Source of the DNA: Lumbricus terrestris
Lineage: Eukaryota; Annelida; Clitellata; Crassiclitellata; Lumbricidae
Direction of reading: 5' to 3'
Length of the DNA: 64,000 nucleotides
NCBI GenBank assembly: GCA_949752735.1
Contig: OX457044.1
Span: 19,021,685-19,085,684, forward strand
This document shows, one piece after another, positions 46,301 to 60,300 of this stretch (its first letter is position 1; the number at the start of each line of letters is the position of its first letter). Below the pieces are notes generated by a model. That model had not been told where the DNA came from, made no database searches, and was given only the letters and a program-made list of their open reading frames with translations. Position numbers and translations under genes: made by a program.

Positions 46301-48330
46301 ACTTGCAAAACTATGACCAAAACCTCAGTAAAATTAAAAACTTGCTATATTAGCTGATAATAACTAAAAAAAAATTTAAGGTAAAAAAAATAACAGGCAA
46401 TGCTAACTTCAACAATATCAAATTAATTCTACTATATATATATGCCTACTCTCACTGAAATAAGACCCCACACATGAGATGAAAAATGTATATAATTCTA
46501 TTTGCGATAAAATCGAGCACAATTGAAAAACAGTACGTAAGGATTCGTATAAAATTTATAACTGAATAACTATATTAATGTATTAATTATGAAAAACGAT
46601 TTAATGAATATGTTAGTCTCAGTTATTGTTCCTATACAACATTTAAATTTCATTCAGAATTACAGCAGTTAGTATCGCTTAGAAATCAGAATATTCATCA
46701 TTCTCGTTTAATAATCTGTAAAAATTTGACGATTTCATCAAAACAGAAAACTTAAATAATGTTCTTCCCATCTCGCACAACACCATATCAGCTGTAATTA
46801 AGAAATAAAGTTCGAGAAATTGCATATGAAATTAACGACAATTTATAATTAATGTAGCAACCAATGTGAACTCTTTTATAACCCTAAGTATGTTTTATTT
46901 ATTTATCTGTTAAACTCATACACTTGTAATACAACATTTAAAATAAAGTCATGTTTGACATAGATAAAAATTAAAGCTAACCCATAATATTCTAAGAAAA
47001 TTGCTCTGCTTAGACACTCAAGTAATAATAACAACATAATGTACATGTAATGAAAACGTTGTTTTGTGAAAATAAAAACTCTGATCAAAACTCATAAATT
47101 AAACCTCTATGGTGTACATAAAATAAATCACCACACTTGCATAATTAAAGTAGTAAAAGAACTAAACTCAAATTAATAACGTGAACTCAATTACAAAGAC
47201 TCTTTATAACTCAGTACTGCAAAAACCTGAATAAACTTAAAATAAAGATAAGACTCAATGAAACTCACAAAAGACAGTTTTAAGTACGTGTCCCTTCCAC
47301 ACTAACGTAATCTGTCTCTAATAAAAATGTTACTTAAGATGCAGTAGACTTATATGCCTACAGAAACTAATGTATAGGGTAGCAAACAACTTGTTTTAAA
47401 ACAAATGACCTTATAATAAACACGCTGAATATTTTATATTAGGACTCAATGCTATGAAAGAAGAACCCTAACACACGCTATGCATATTATAATGAAGTGG
47501 CTAGTCTAACTAGACATTGTTTGCTAGTAATAACGTACTCGTGGGAAAGATTGGTTAAAGTAATGTAACATAACAAACTGTTCACTCACATGATACCAAA
47601 TGGAAGTCTCTAATGAGATAGTTAAAAGTTCACAGGGTTCCCGGAAACGGACTTGATGAGATGGAAATGTGTGGCTTTTACCCTGGAGCCAAGTCTAAAC
47701 CACCCCTTCTCTACACTCATTGCTTAAAGGCAATCTATGCTGTCAATACAACCAAGAACAGAAGTCCTAGAAATATTAATGGCTTTTACCCAAAAGTTCT
47801 CGGAACGAGAGGAGACCACTAAGTGGGTGATTGAGGAGTCCAGTTGCTGCTTTTAATGAAAGGATTCTAAAGACTGCATGACGGAAATGCGTTAGCTTAG
47901 AACAACTGTTCAGACCATAAATCCTACAACGTCTTTAGAACTGGCTTCTACCGTTAACTCGACTAACTATGCTATCGTGGCTGAATCTATTAGCAGTCCA
48001 CATGTGTTAGAACTTACAACAGAACCATACCTAATTAACTGATCACTAGACGGTCAGTAACGGAACGCGGCTCCAGATGCGCTGTCTATGAGCCTGATAG
48101 GAAGGTAGAACCAGGTACCATGAGATGAACAGGAAGGAGGAGAGGAGGCACTGAGTGAAGGCACTTATGTTCCTACGCTAGCGGCAAAAGCGTGGGAGAC
48201 TCGTTAATGGACGAAAGATTTATTGCTGCAACACATGTACTCTCAGAATAATGACCAAGGCGTTCAACTACGAATGATAATATCGACAACAACTACAGAA
48301 ATGGTTATGATGAAGTATATCATGTATGAG

Positions 48331-48362
<32 letters not shown>

Positions 48363-51300
48363 TGTATGTATGTATGTATGTATGTATGTATGTATGTATG
48401 TATGTATACGACCATTTATATAGCGCCTAAACATGAATTTCACGAAAACGCTTAACCTATGTACCCAAGAACTCTCAATAAATGCGATTTAAAAGATTTA
48501 GACAATATTTCCTGAGATGTAGTCCATGACTATATATATGAGAGAATGACTGGATGAATGGATGAATGTAAAATCACGCCTGCATGACTTCTTGTCTATA
48601 TGAATGCCGTTCCTGCAATATGTGTAAGTCTGTATGCTGTTCTGCAAAATTGTTTGTATGTATGTCTTCCTTCATAGATTTATATAGCACCTTTTTCAGA
48701 AAAACTACTCAGAGATGCTCCTTGCTCTCGCAAGCCCACAAACAGAATAAAAACAGTTTTAAGTATGGCAAGAAAAGATCCTGGTAAGGTTCCAAAATGC
48801 AGATGTATGTATGCAAGTAAGTAAGTCAGTAAATGAGTATATACGTAAGTAAGAAATAAAGTAACAAAGAAGGAAGAAAGTAAGTAAGTAAATAAGTATG
48901 CAAGTAAGTAAGTAATTAAGGAAGTAAGTAAGACTGGCACAGTACATCAGCCTGAGCAAATTCAATAAAAATTAAAATTTCTTCAATGAAACAAAACCAT
49001 GCACTGCTTAATATACTGATTTGCTATGTTAATAAAAAAATATGGTATGAAGTCTGAATAAGAATAAAATACTAGTTAGTATTATATATATTTGATAATA
49101 ACTGGAATATCTAGGTACAAGACACACTCACATGCATTTGAACTGTAACTTACTATAATTATTATTTGATAAAAATGAAATAAACGGCTGTTACAAACAC
49201 TCTCAAAATTACTGTTTTAAGATAATGCTGTCAACTTCACACATTGCATAGAATAATGAACTCAAGAAAATTATTATAATGAAGATAATGACATTAAAGC
49301 CAATTGATTAATAATTATAAGTACCAATGTAACACAATACGTTTGTGAGTTTATGTAGTTAAAAAAAATTAGTATAGACATGTTTTAAAGTAAGGTATTC
49401 AAGTTAGATGAAATGACCTAGCATACCAATGCTATGATGTTAAATGATGATTTTATTATTATAATTATTAAGTAATAGATTACAATCAAATTTTTAACCT
49501 AGATCAACACTACACAACCAACTGCAGTTCCTCAACACTCAAAAATCAACTTCAGCAATTATGTCAGACGTGAGACATCTTGACATAGCATAGTTAAATA
49601 AAACTACACATTTTACTAAAATCAAGACTCAAGTCATTATCAAAACAACAATAGGTCAGGAAATAACGAAATAAGTTAAAGAGAAGTTGTAGACCAAGAA
49701 ACTAGATATATTTAAATTCATGCAAAATAATGCTGATAATATGAATATTAAAAATTGATGCAGTTCATGCACTGTCACTGTAAATAAAATAAATTATAAG
49801 GTGCATATAAGTGACATGTAATTCCTGTAAATAGAGGATCCTTTTATAACTCATGCATCAGTATAGGGACACTGTAACAGACGTTTTAGTAATGCACAGA
49901 ATATAAAAACACAGTCATCATGTATGACACAATTACAGATATACATGTAGGTAGTCACACAAGTCTTGCCAACAACATGACAATGACAATTCTGCTGAAC
50001 CAGCACACCCACACACATGCATATAAAACAGAAATTACAACTTAGTATAGTGTACATAAACTACCACAACACAAATTGCTCAGACTAGGACACACGCACG
50101 TATACATATACGCACACACGCACGTCCCTGCATGAGACTTCCAGTGTCGCACGCCGTCCATATACAAATAAACAAACTGTGCATGGTGATAGACATCACC
50201 ACATCACTCCATCCAATGTAGGCCTACTAAAAATTCCTCATCGGCATCTGATATATAGTGAAGACAAGCCTCACACATGAAACCATATAGAAGTACCTTG
50301 TCTTCTATCAATCCCTAAAATACAATTATGAGAACAATAAGAAGATGCATTTATATAGCTCCCCTTCAAGAACTGCTCAGAGGCGCTCCCATACACATAT
50401 AGACAGCAATACAACTCAACAACAGCCGACAACAACCTTACACACAACAAGCACACGGAGACCCAGTCCTGCATATATGCCTACACATGCAACACAGCGG
50501 CACGACATACAACTCCACAACGAAGCCACTAATGATCAAAGCACACAAGAACCAGTCTTTACCATGCGCCCAACAACCATACAGACGCACACAAACAAGC
50601 GGCACATAAAATTCTACCATATAATATATGCATGTAAAGATCTACCGAACATCTATATAAATAGCACTGAATCGCGACTCATTAGAATTGCACAACACAG
50701 CCACTCCACAATTCCATATATATACCAGACAACAGCAAGAACAGGACAACAAAACACCAACACAAACATACACGAACCCGCAACATTCAAATATATCAGT
50801 CCAGGCCACATGCCCGCACCACAAAACACAACGCATAGTCCAGAAAAACACTCTCATGCACCAACGCACCAGCATACGTTAAAACAAGACATTTGTATAG
50901 CCCTACATGTAACATTTAACATTTGTATAGCATCTTTCATAACCTCTCGAAGACGCGTAACATAAACAATTATGCAATGAAATAATAAGTAAACATGTCG
51001 CATGAGAATCTTGGCCAAGTCTAGCCAAATGAAGACAACAGGCCGAGACTCGCAAGTTACAACGCCTAAGACCTGCATGCTATGTATGCACACACACACA
51101 CACAACTATAGGCTTAGGCCTACTCCGCAAAAACACACACACACCCACACACACACACACCCACACACACAGAACAAGAACTGGACCACGACAATGAACA
51201 AGTGACAATAATAGGCAGACACGTAGACTAATACAACGACAATAACGACAACAGTGACGGTCCTTAAAATTTAAAATGATACCCGTCCAAAAATAAGGTA

Positions 51301-54300
51301 TTGTGTGTTTACCTTAAAATAACCGATAAATAAAATAAGTCACCCTAATAAAACAATAAAGAAAAGAAAAACGGAATGAGAATTAATTAATTAAAAATAA
51401 TTTTAGAGCTTATATACGCGGGATCGTTAGGTTTTCCACCAATTTGTCACCGATAGGATCTGTACCTATATAAGTGGATAGACTAAATCTAATCTATCTG
51501 GGGAACACTTAGATAATTACCGAATACAATAGCTCGTGAGGGTGAACAATCCTGCTAATAAGCCTATTCATTCAGTAACTATTTAAGCTAGGGAACTAGC
51601 TACATGGAACACAAACGATAATGCATTTTCAAATTATTATTCACACACAAACATTATACATACCAGCAATCAAGCACATATCCATAATGAATATAAATTA
51701 GTAAATTAATAATAAACCCAACACTTCAACTTAATAAGCATAATAACCAGTGCTGTCACCGACAACACTAATCTTAAGGCTCACTAAAGAAAGATAAATA
51801 AAGTAACCCCACTTAAACCAGCCCATAATAATAATCTAGAAATTAAAGATAATAATAATTACACACGATACCTTTGTGAGCCAGACCGTCAGGAGCTCCC
51901 GAAAATCGCTCAGCACCCGCTAATATAGCTCCCTCTGGATGCTATCTCCAGCCCACGACCAATCCCCAGAGAGTTAACTCATTGACCAGCCTACTTGGTG
52001 AGTTGATTGACATTTAACCCTGGCGGTAATGCGGCATTAACATAAATTATATTTTACCCTGTCACAGATATGGAGAAATAAATAAACAGGTGGATCTCAC
52101 CTGTATTATAGTCCGTCTTTTACCAGAAAGCAGAGGTTTCAGAGAGAGGTTTCCTTCCTTCAGTAGTCGCTGCAGTGTGAGCTGAACTTATCTCAAAACA
52201 CTAGCCATGCATTAGGGATCCGAGACTGAAACCGACGCGGCACAGCAATGTATACCTTTCTCCTGGAGACTGTACAAAAAGGAAACCCATGACATTAAAA
52301 AACTGGAAAATTGCTACTCAGGAACAGGGGCGGATCCAGGGGTCCAATCCGGCCATGGCCCCATTTAGAAATTTTTTTATTTTTCACCAGCCACTTTGGC
52401 GTGGAAAGTGGACATGCTCCTCCCCCATTAGTTCGGCAGACCTTTACAAAAGTAGTCTATGATGACTAAAAAAAATTTCCGGCGACTAAAGATGAAATTT
52501 ATCCTTGCCCAAGATCGAAAATTTTGGTCCCCCTTCGAAACGTTCTGGATCCGCCACTGCTCAGGAACGGGGTGCAACATCGCTAAAAATGTGGGCCTTA
52601 ACATTTCTTTAAGATAACACGACATAGAAATTATTCCAATTCCTGTAATGTAAATGATTGATCATCTCTTTAAGGTGACGGATAACATGTTACTTAGGCG
52701 CCCGATCACTACTGTTATAGGCGCCGGATTCTGAGAATTTAATTACTGTGATTACGACTACAAACTTTACACAAATGAAACGAAAATATATTTAACATAA
52801 TTGTATGCACGGACATACCACATCTGTATATGACATTGTCAGTAATGTAACGAATGCAGTCAAGGGCGGACACAGAAATTTTCGATGGGGGGCCAACATT
52901 TAGGGTTTTGGTCCGGGAAACCGGGAAAACATTTTCGTCTTCCATCCGCCGAAAAAACTGATGACCTTTTTTTAGTTATCAGCCTGGAGTTTTAAAAAAA
53001 TACCTTTTTCATCCGCCGAAAATACCTTTTTCATCCGCCGAAAAAACTGATGACCTTTTTTTACAATTTTTTTTAGTCATCAGCCTGGAATTTTCCCCAA
53101 AAGATACCTTTTTCCATCCGCCCTCCGCCCAAAACACTGATGATCTTTTTCGCCGCTGCAAGGCACGGACATATGGAGCTACTCGCGGGGGGAAGCCAAG
53201 TCAACTTTTCGGGCCAGAATAGCTGGTAAAAAATAAAGAAATTTCTAAATGGGGGGCCATGGCGGATTGGCCCCTGGATCCGCCCCTGAATGCAGTTAAA
53301 TGTGATGACAAAATATATTTAACATAATTTTATGCACGGACATACTACATCATTCTGTTTGTGACAGTGTCAGTAATGTAATGAACGCAGTTAAATGTGA
53401 TGCCAAAATGTATTGCTTAATCTGGCTAGGTGGCCTGATCTAGGCGCACTTTGAAAATGCAAAAAACATACCGTAATCTGACTAAAAGTTATTTCTGTTA
53501 CTAAAAGATAAACACGCAAATTAATCACACCTGTCTAATATAATATGCGATCAACCGACACAGATTGCCAATAATTATTATCCTAATTGGCTTGATCTCG
53601 ATCCCTTAAAATAGATCCAATGCTGTAAGCCGATTGAAGTTGGAGTCCAAGCTATCATGGCTTATAATAGTGGACGGGTTAATCAAGCGAATAAACAGAA
53701 TCACTTACCTTTTGCAAATTATTCATCTGTCTTCCAATTCCACTTCAAACGTCTTCATGACTTGCTCTTATTCATCTTCAGGTAGCTTTCAATTAGCTCT
53801 ATAACGGTTTCTAAATGACAGAAGGCAAAGACTCTGTCACAACTAAGCCGGAAATGGTATTTATTTCTCTAGGGTCAATTGATGCCTGTGACGTCACAAT
53901 ACACTTCAATCTCATTATCTAAATCGAGTTGACGTCTGTGGTCCAAAAGTATGACGTCAAATCAAATATTTTAAGACCTTCTTTATACATTAATGTTTCT
54001 AGATGAAAATGACGTCACAATAAGGGTTGCGCTCATTAGACAATTTGGAAAATCGGAGACAGTCCCAACGGCCTTCTAGATTCATAAGATTCAGAGTGTC
54101 ATAAACAGTCTATTTCTCGAGTCTACAGTCTGTCCTAGACGACTCCGCTGCTATGGTTTTTGCATGACTTTCTCTATCTGTCTCTCTGTCTCTGTGTCTG
54201 TCTGTCTCCGTCTTTCAGTTTTATAAGAAGGCAATTTTTTCATTTGGACCTACATGTACTTTCTAGCTAATTACTTCTTACTTGCATCACATTACTTTCT

Positions 54301-57300
54301 GCAAAGTAACTTCAAATTTACCAGACATCGTTAAAGTCAATGAATGATTATTTGTTCGGTTTTTCAAATGAGGATGAGGATTTCTGTCATGATCACAAAA
54401 GACTTACTCATCGAATAATTTCTTTTTCATTTCGATGATCACCTGCCCATCAGTCAGGAAACTGTTGATCGTCTTCATCTGTGACATCTTTAATTCGTCG
54501 TATTTTGTCAGCTTTTACATCGTTTTGTCATCGTTTTCTCATTTTCAGCTCTTTTGTCGTCTTACTCGTCACAACCTGCAGCCTGCCGCATTCTAGAAAC
54601 TAATGAGAGAACAAAGTACAATTATAGCGTTGTGTGATGACGTCATATCTGAGGATTGTGATGTCAGACGACTTATTAGTAAAGGGACAATCGCAGCGAG
54701 TCGTGTGTCACTACCTCGTTGTCGCCATTATACTTGGCCTATTATAATACAAACTGCGAATTCCATGCTAGAGAAAGTATAGGTTATATTATAGGTTCTC
54801 TATACGCCAGATTAAATTGCTGCATGGCCTGGCGGTATGCAGTAGGCCAATTTAGACTATATAAGCACAATTTAGCCACACATTGAAAACACGAATCGTA
54901 AACTTTATAAGTTGTCTCAGTCAATTAGGCCACAGAATAGATAAAGCGCCGCTTTATCTATTCTGTGATCAGGTCTACATTATTTTATTATGTTTCAACT
55001 AAGTTCCGTTTGAGTAGTGTGTGTCTGTTAGGAAACGATGTGGTTTAACCAAATCAGCCAACGCTGATCAATGTCCTTGAGCATGGGCGGAGACTTACGG
55101 GGACAAGGGGGATAGACTGATAGTCCCCTCAATGTATGTGGTGGGGACGGCTCATGCATTTGCCCCCCCAAATCGGTAATCGGTAAGTGTTAGGTCATCA
55201 TTTATACACTTCACAAAACACAACAAACGAGACGAGGTGATGACTAAAAAAAGAAGGTTATCAACATTTTTTTGGCAGAGAAAATTAGGTTTTTCCATCG
55301 ACATTTCGGACACGGGCGAGACTTGCGGGGGACGAAAAGCGGTTGAAGATTTTGGTCCGACGAATGGTTGAGACGCCGACGAAAATTTTCCATCTTTTTG
55401 CCGGCAAAAATTTCTGACAACTTTTTTTAGTCATCCGTGTCCGAAATGTCGATGGAAAAACCTAATTTTCTCTGCCAAAAAAGAAAAAGAAGTTAAAGAA
55501 CTGTTTGCGCAGTGGCGTCGCTACCTGCCTATTCTACTCTTGGCCTACCTTATGATCCTCCAAAAACATTTTCAGCTTTTTAATATCTTCTTTACACTTG
55601 GTTTCTTTGACCTGCCGAATGAGGCCTAATTTCTTGACGCGATCTGATGAAATCGTATAGCTGTACGCATGCAGATTGATTGATTGATTGATGCATACAT
55701 TATACAACACAAACACTCATACATGCATACATACATGCATGCATACATTGCTCCATTGTGCATATAGGCAGGCCTATGAATGTTCGAAAGCTTAATTACC
55801 AATTCCACATAGGTCACATGCAGCATGGGAGTTTGATACTGGTAAGAAAAATTTGAATTAGGTAGCAACTGGCCGGCAATGGGGAATCACAAGCCTGCAG
55901 TAGCGATCACTGTTGCAAAATCAAAGCGGAAAATTCGAATTAGACAAGAAAAAGTATCTACTTCGCACTGGCGCAACATTTTTTTCCGCGAAATCATGCG
56001 AGTTGAAAAATGCAAAAAAACTAGACGAATCAACGTGGCATCGGCGACGCGCCGACAAATTTTTGGCGGCGGCGGCGCGCCGACCAAATAAAAATGGGTG
56101 GCGGCGCCCAGGAATTGGCGGCGGCGGCGGCGCGGCCGGCGCAGAGCTCTGCCGTCATGTTTAATTTTGAATAGGCTAATTGGGCCGCTTGGCTAACGAT
56201 GATAAAAGGCTTCAAAGTTTCGCTATTGCACGGAAGTCGTCTCAATAGGCCCTTACTACAAGCAGTGGTGCCCAACCTTTTTTGACTGTATGGCCACTTT
56301 TTCTAAGTTGGAAAACACAAGGGCCACTTTTTCTTAGTTGAAGGACATTACAGGGGCCACAAGCCAGACTAAAATTTAATTAACTAAAAGCATAAACAAT
56401 GTTATAATTGATTCAAACTAGAATGTTTTATGTCATTTATAGACGTCAAAATAAAATATTTCGTTATAGAAAATAATTGTGTTCTATCCTGTCTAGATTA
56501 TCAAATTTTCATAGGCTATATTTTGTTAGTTCTTTGAGATATGAGGGCCATTTTTAGGCCTGGCGTGCCACTTTTGGCCCGCGGGTTACGGGTTGGGAAC
56601 CATTGCCCTACACGATATGCCTATGGGCGACTGAAGAAATTTTTGACGGGGGCTAAAATATTTTATTTTTGAGCTTTTCACTAAAAATCTGATGATTTTT
56701 TTAGTCTTTCGCCAAAAAGTTTCAAACCGTGGCAACTCTGGTTGGTTATTTTAAATCTGATGACCTTTTAGTCGTTCAGCATTTATGGTCATAGACATGC
56801 TACTTTGCCCTTTGCTGCATGGATTGAAGGCCTCAGTTGCGGACGGGGGGGACACGTGCTATGGAAATTTCTAAATAGGGGCATGGTCAGATTGGCCCCC
56901 GCCAATGTATCCGCCCCTTCCTATATATAGGCTATCCATTGTAGGCCTATTACTGGCTACAATTTGTCTAATTAAGCTGTTGCATAGCCTATAGGTCTAC
57001 AGACCGTCTACTGCACCAGTTATTATTTTAAATTCGAATGAGTTAGGCATATAATGATTCTCGTAAACTTGCAGGATCGAACGAAACGACTAATCCTGAT
57101 CCGACAATCCACGATGATTCAGATCGACCTGGAGATCCGTGTAGCCTCAACAACGCTACTCTCCCCAATGTGATCATCACCTTCAATTCAACAAAACAGG
57201 TATTCGGACATATACCAGTGTGAGAATTCCCGAGGGTGTTGAAGGAATTTAGGGAATTCAATCCCCCAGTGGCGTAGCCAGGAATTTATTATGGGGTCAG

Positions 57301-60300
57301 AGGGTGGAGGTTTTATGGCCTGGCCGGATGCCCTTTCTTACACCAACCCAACAGTATTACAGTAAATAAAAAGGGAACATATATAATAGTAACAAAGGGA
57401 ATGAAGTAAGAAAATCAATTGTTACTACAAGCGATGGTTTTGTTTTTTTCTAATTTAAGTGGATAAATAACCTTTAAAAAACTTTTTACCTAGGCCATTG
57501 TGGGGTTAACCTCCGAAACCCCTTTGTCTACGCCACTGCATTTTCCTACTCTTTAGTAAGGTCTTTCCACACCCCAACTCCACGTGTATGTCGTCACACC
57601 AATACGGAGCTATTGTCATAGCAGCATCTTGCCGGTGTGTTTCAGACGGGTGGAGGACGGCGGTTGTTAGCATCACCGAGGGGCAGTGGACGGCTGTTGG
57701 AAGACCGGAACGAATCGAACTGTAGTCGATTGGGAGTAGGAGGAGGAGGCGGAGGAGGGAGGCTGTCCATCAGGTGGAGCTGGGAAGAGCAGAGGGGGAA
57801 CGGAGGTCAGAGGGCAAACGAACGATGTCGCATAATCAACACTCAACTCGATCTGAAGGTCAGTCAGTCCGACTCAGTCGGTCAAGGTAGAAAGCTAGAG
57901 AACACACCGGTCATGTTTGTCAATCGGTCTGTCTATATATGAGTGTGCCTGTCTATGATTGCGCCTATCTGCTTGTCTTTCGGTCCGTCTGTCTGTCTGT
58001 CTGTCTCTATGTCTCAATAATGTCTGTATGTCTTGTCTGTCTGTCTATCTGCCTGTCAATCTGTCTGTTCGTCTGCCTGTCTGTCTGTTTGTTTGTCTGT
58101 CTGTCTGTCTGCCTGTCTGCATATCGAAATATCGCGTACAGCATTATGCATAGACTTTCCTATGGAAAACTGGAAAAGACAGATAGATACCGACAGCAGT
58201 GTCTTTCTTATAATAATTATGATCATGGGCGGACTGAAACCTGTGTGTCCAGGACCTTGGGATTCGTCTATTGCCGGCTCAAGGGCCAAGAAAAGGAGAT
58301 GAGCGCCTCACCAACGGGTCTTCGGCCCTCGATCGGATGACTTTACTTTTTTACGGACTGAAAGGCAAACAACCAGAATTTGTGGTCACGGATACAGTGA
58401 TAAGAAGGTATAGGAATATGCGGAAGAAGAATTGGAAAACTGCAGTAATAGAGATGAATCAAGTCACAGTGTATCATGGCGCTACAGAAGTTTAATCAAT
58501 CGGATTCGATCAAATCATAGGAGACCTACATAGACCTAGACCTAAAGATAGTTGATATGCATTTGAAGGATATTATATAAATATATATAATTTATATATA
58601 TGTATATGAATATGAATATGTATAATGAGTATGTATATGTAGATGTACATGTATATGTATAATTGTATATGTATATGCAATTATGTATATGCAATTATGT
58701 ATATGTATATGCATATGAATATGTACATGTATATATATATATGTATAATTGTATATGTATAATTGTATATGTATATGCAATTATGTATATGCATATGCAT
58801 ATGAATATGAATAGACCTATGATTAGCTGTCGCGTTGATATAATTGGAATTGCAGTGGGGCAACGGAACGGAAGTGGACAGCAGTGGATTGGGATTGGGA
58901 TTGATCGTCATGGATGCCACGTTCATCCTGGAAATGTCTATCCTTGCTCCTCAGACAACGGACGAGTCAGGTATATATATACAAATTATATATATGCGCA
59001 ATGCATCATTGTCTATAGACTCTATAATGATTGCTGAGCTTTTTTTATCCGAGTAGGCTAGAAACACTCGAATATCGAGGTCATTTGTCCCGATTTGAAA
59101 TAACCTACATTGTGTATACATGATGTAATTATACTGCGGCGTGTGAGTTTGAAATCAAAAGAAGAATAGGTGTATTATTATTTTAGTCAGGGTTTAAAGT
59201 GGGTGTGAACACGTGGGAACGGCGTTCCCACTGCTCTCGAAATTCTTGGCTTGCGTTCCCAATGCTCATCATGATGGAACTCTAAAACACATGCATTTCA
59301 ATAAAATTCATCAGCGTTCCTACTGGTCTCCTCCAGCGTTCCCACTGCTCACCCAAACCACTTTAACCACTGATTTTAGTCGAAAATCTTCATTAACTTC
59401 GGAGATAGATCTCGCTATCATAATGACCTTACCTGATCAAATAGAACCTTCATGCAGTAGGCTGTGCACGAGGTGTTTAATACTTGGACAGTGCTCCCGT
59501 CAAGGACAGAAGTCCCCTCCAACGGCGTCCGAGGGTCCAACCTGCAGGTCTACAAGTGCACGAACATTCGTCAGGTGGCAGCAGGATCTGATGAAGTTTA
59601 TAGTCACGAGGTGTCGACAGAGGCAGACTGCGGATCGAGCGATTGGCGCCAAATTCAGGTTCAACTTGTGACGGAAAACAGAACTGAGGCAAATGATTCC
59701 ACTTCCGGAAGTTTCGGTCCATTTCCATGGAACAACAACTACGGTTGGTATTTTACGTGCACATGGGGCTACGTGTTTGTGTGTGCGTCTGTTTGTCTGT
59801 CTGTCTGTGTGAATGCACTGTCCAAGTATTATTGTGTGCCTGTGAACGTCTGCGTCCATTTATAGCATCGACTAGTCTATTATACATTACATAGGCATGA
59901 ATCTTGTACAGAGTCTTATAAATAGACAATATTTACGTATACGCTAAGATCTAATATCTAACAGCAGCAGAGACGTAGCGAGCGTTGAATTTGGGGAGCT
60001 TAAGCCCCAATTCATCCCCTCCAAACGATGCTTAGCCTAATCCTCAAATATGCTGATGGCTCTGCATGGGCGGAAACTTAGGAGACTGGGGTACGGTCCC
60101 CCCATGTTTGTGGTGGGGGAGCCGTCCATGGTCATGTCCCTCAATTAATATCTAAGAAAAGAAATATTTACAAATAGCATTGTAAAATTTTACCGTGTTA
60201 ATAGGTGAATTCTGGTATTATTACCGTATTAATATCACAAGAAGTAAAAACTAAAAGACCACAAAGACTAGAACATATATCAGCTAGCTTGACAGTGAAA

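Larger units (their letters stand above)
40947..52066 (-). mobile_element. 11.1-kb LTR retrotransposon without visible gag-pol (LARD-like)
   Basis: Two 622-bp direct repeats bound 9.9 kb of AT-rich DNA. On minus the LTR starts TGTGACAGGG and ends GGTGACA (TG..CA). A polypurine tract, AGACAGGGGGAGTA, lies just before the left LTR, and TGGTGGAAAACCTAACG, a PBS-like start, lies 3 nt after the right LTR. That fixes minus orientation, antisense to the LAMP-like gene. Flanks GATT and GATA are near-duplicates. Reading both LTRs I found no difference. The longest ORFs inside (206 and 121 codons) are low-complexity or unrecognisable; no GAG, PR, RT, RH or IN motif was seen. Confidence 0.85.

Noticed and set aside
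50345..50965. 206-codon ORF inside the LTR element as a possible gag
   Set aside because: Composition follows the CA-rich base content (Thr, His, Gln, Asn), it is antisense to the element orientation fixed by PPT and PBS, and no CCHC knuckle or capsid motif is present.
56620..56935. Additional hAT-like MITE between ATGGGCGACTGAAG and GTATCCGCCCC
   Set aside because: The interior resembles the other elements, but the ends do not pair well and no TSD was found.
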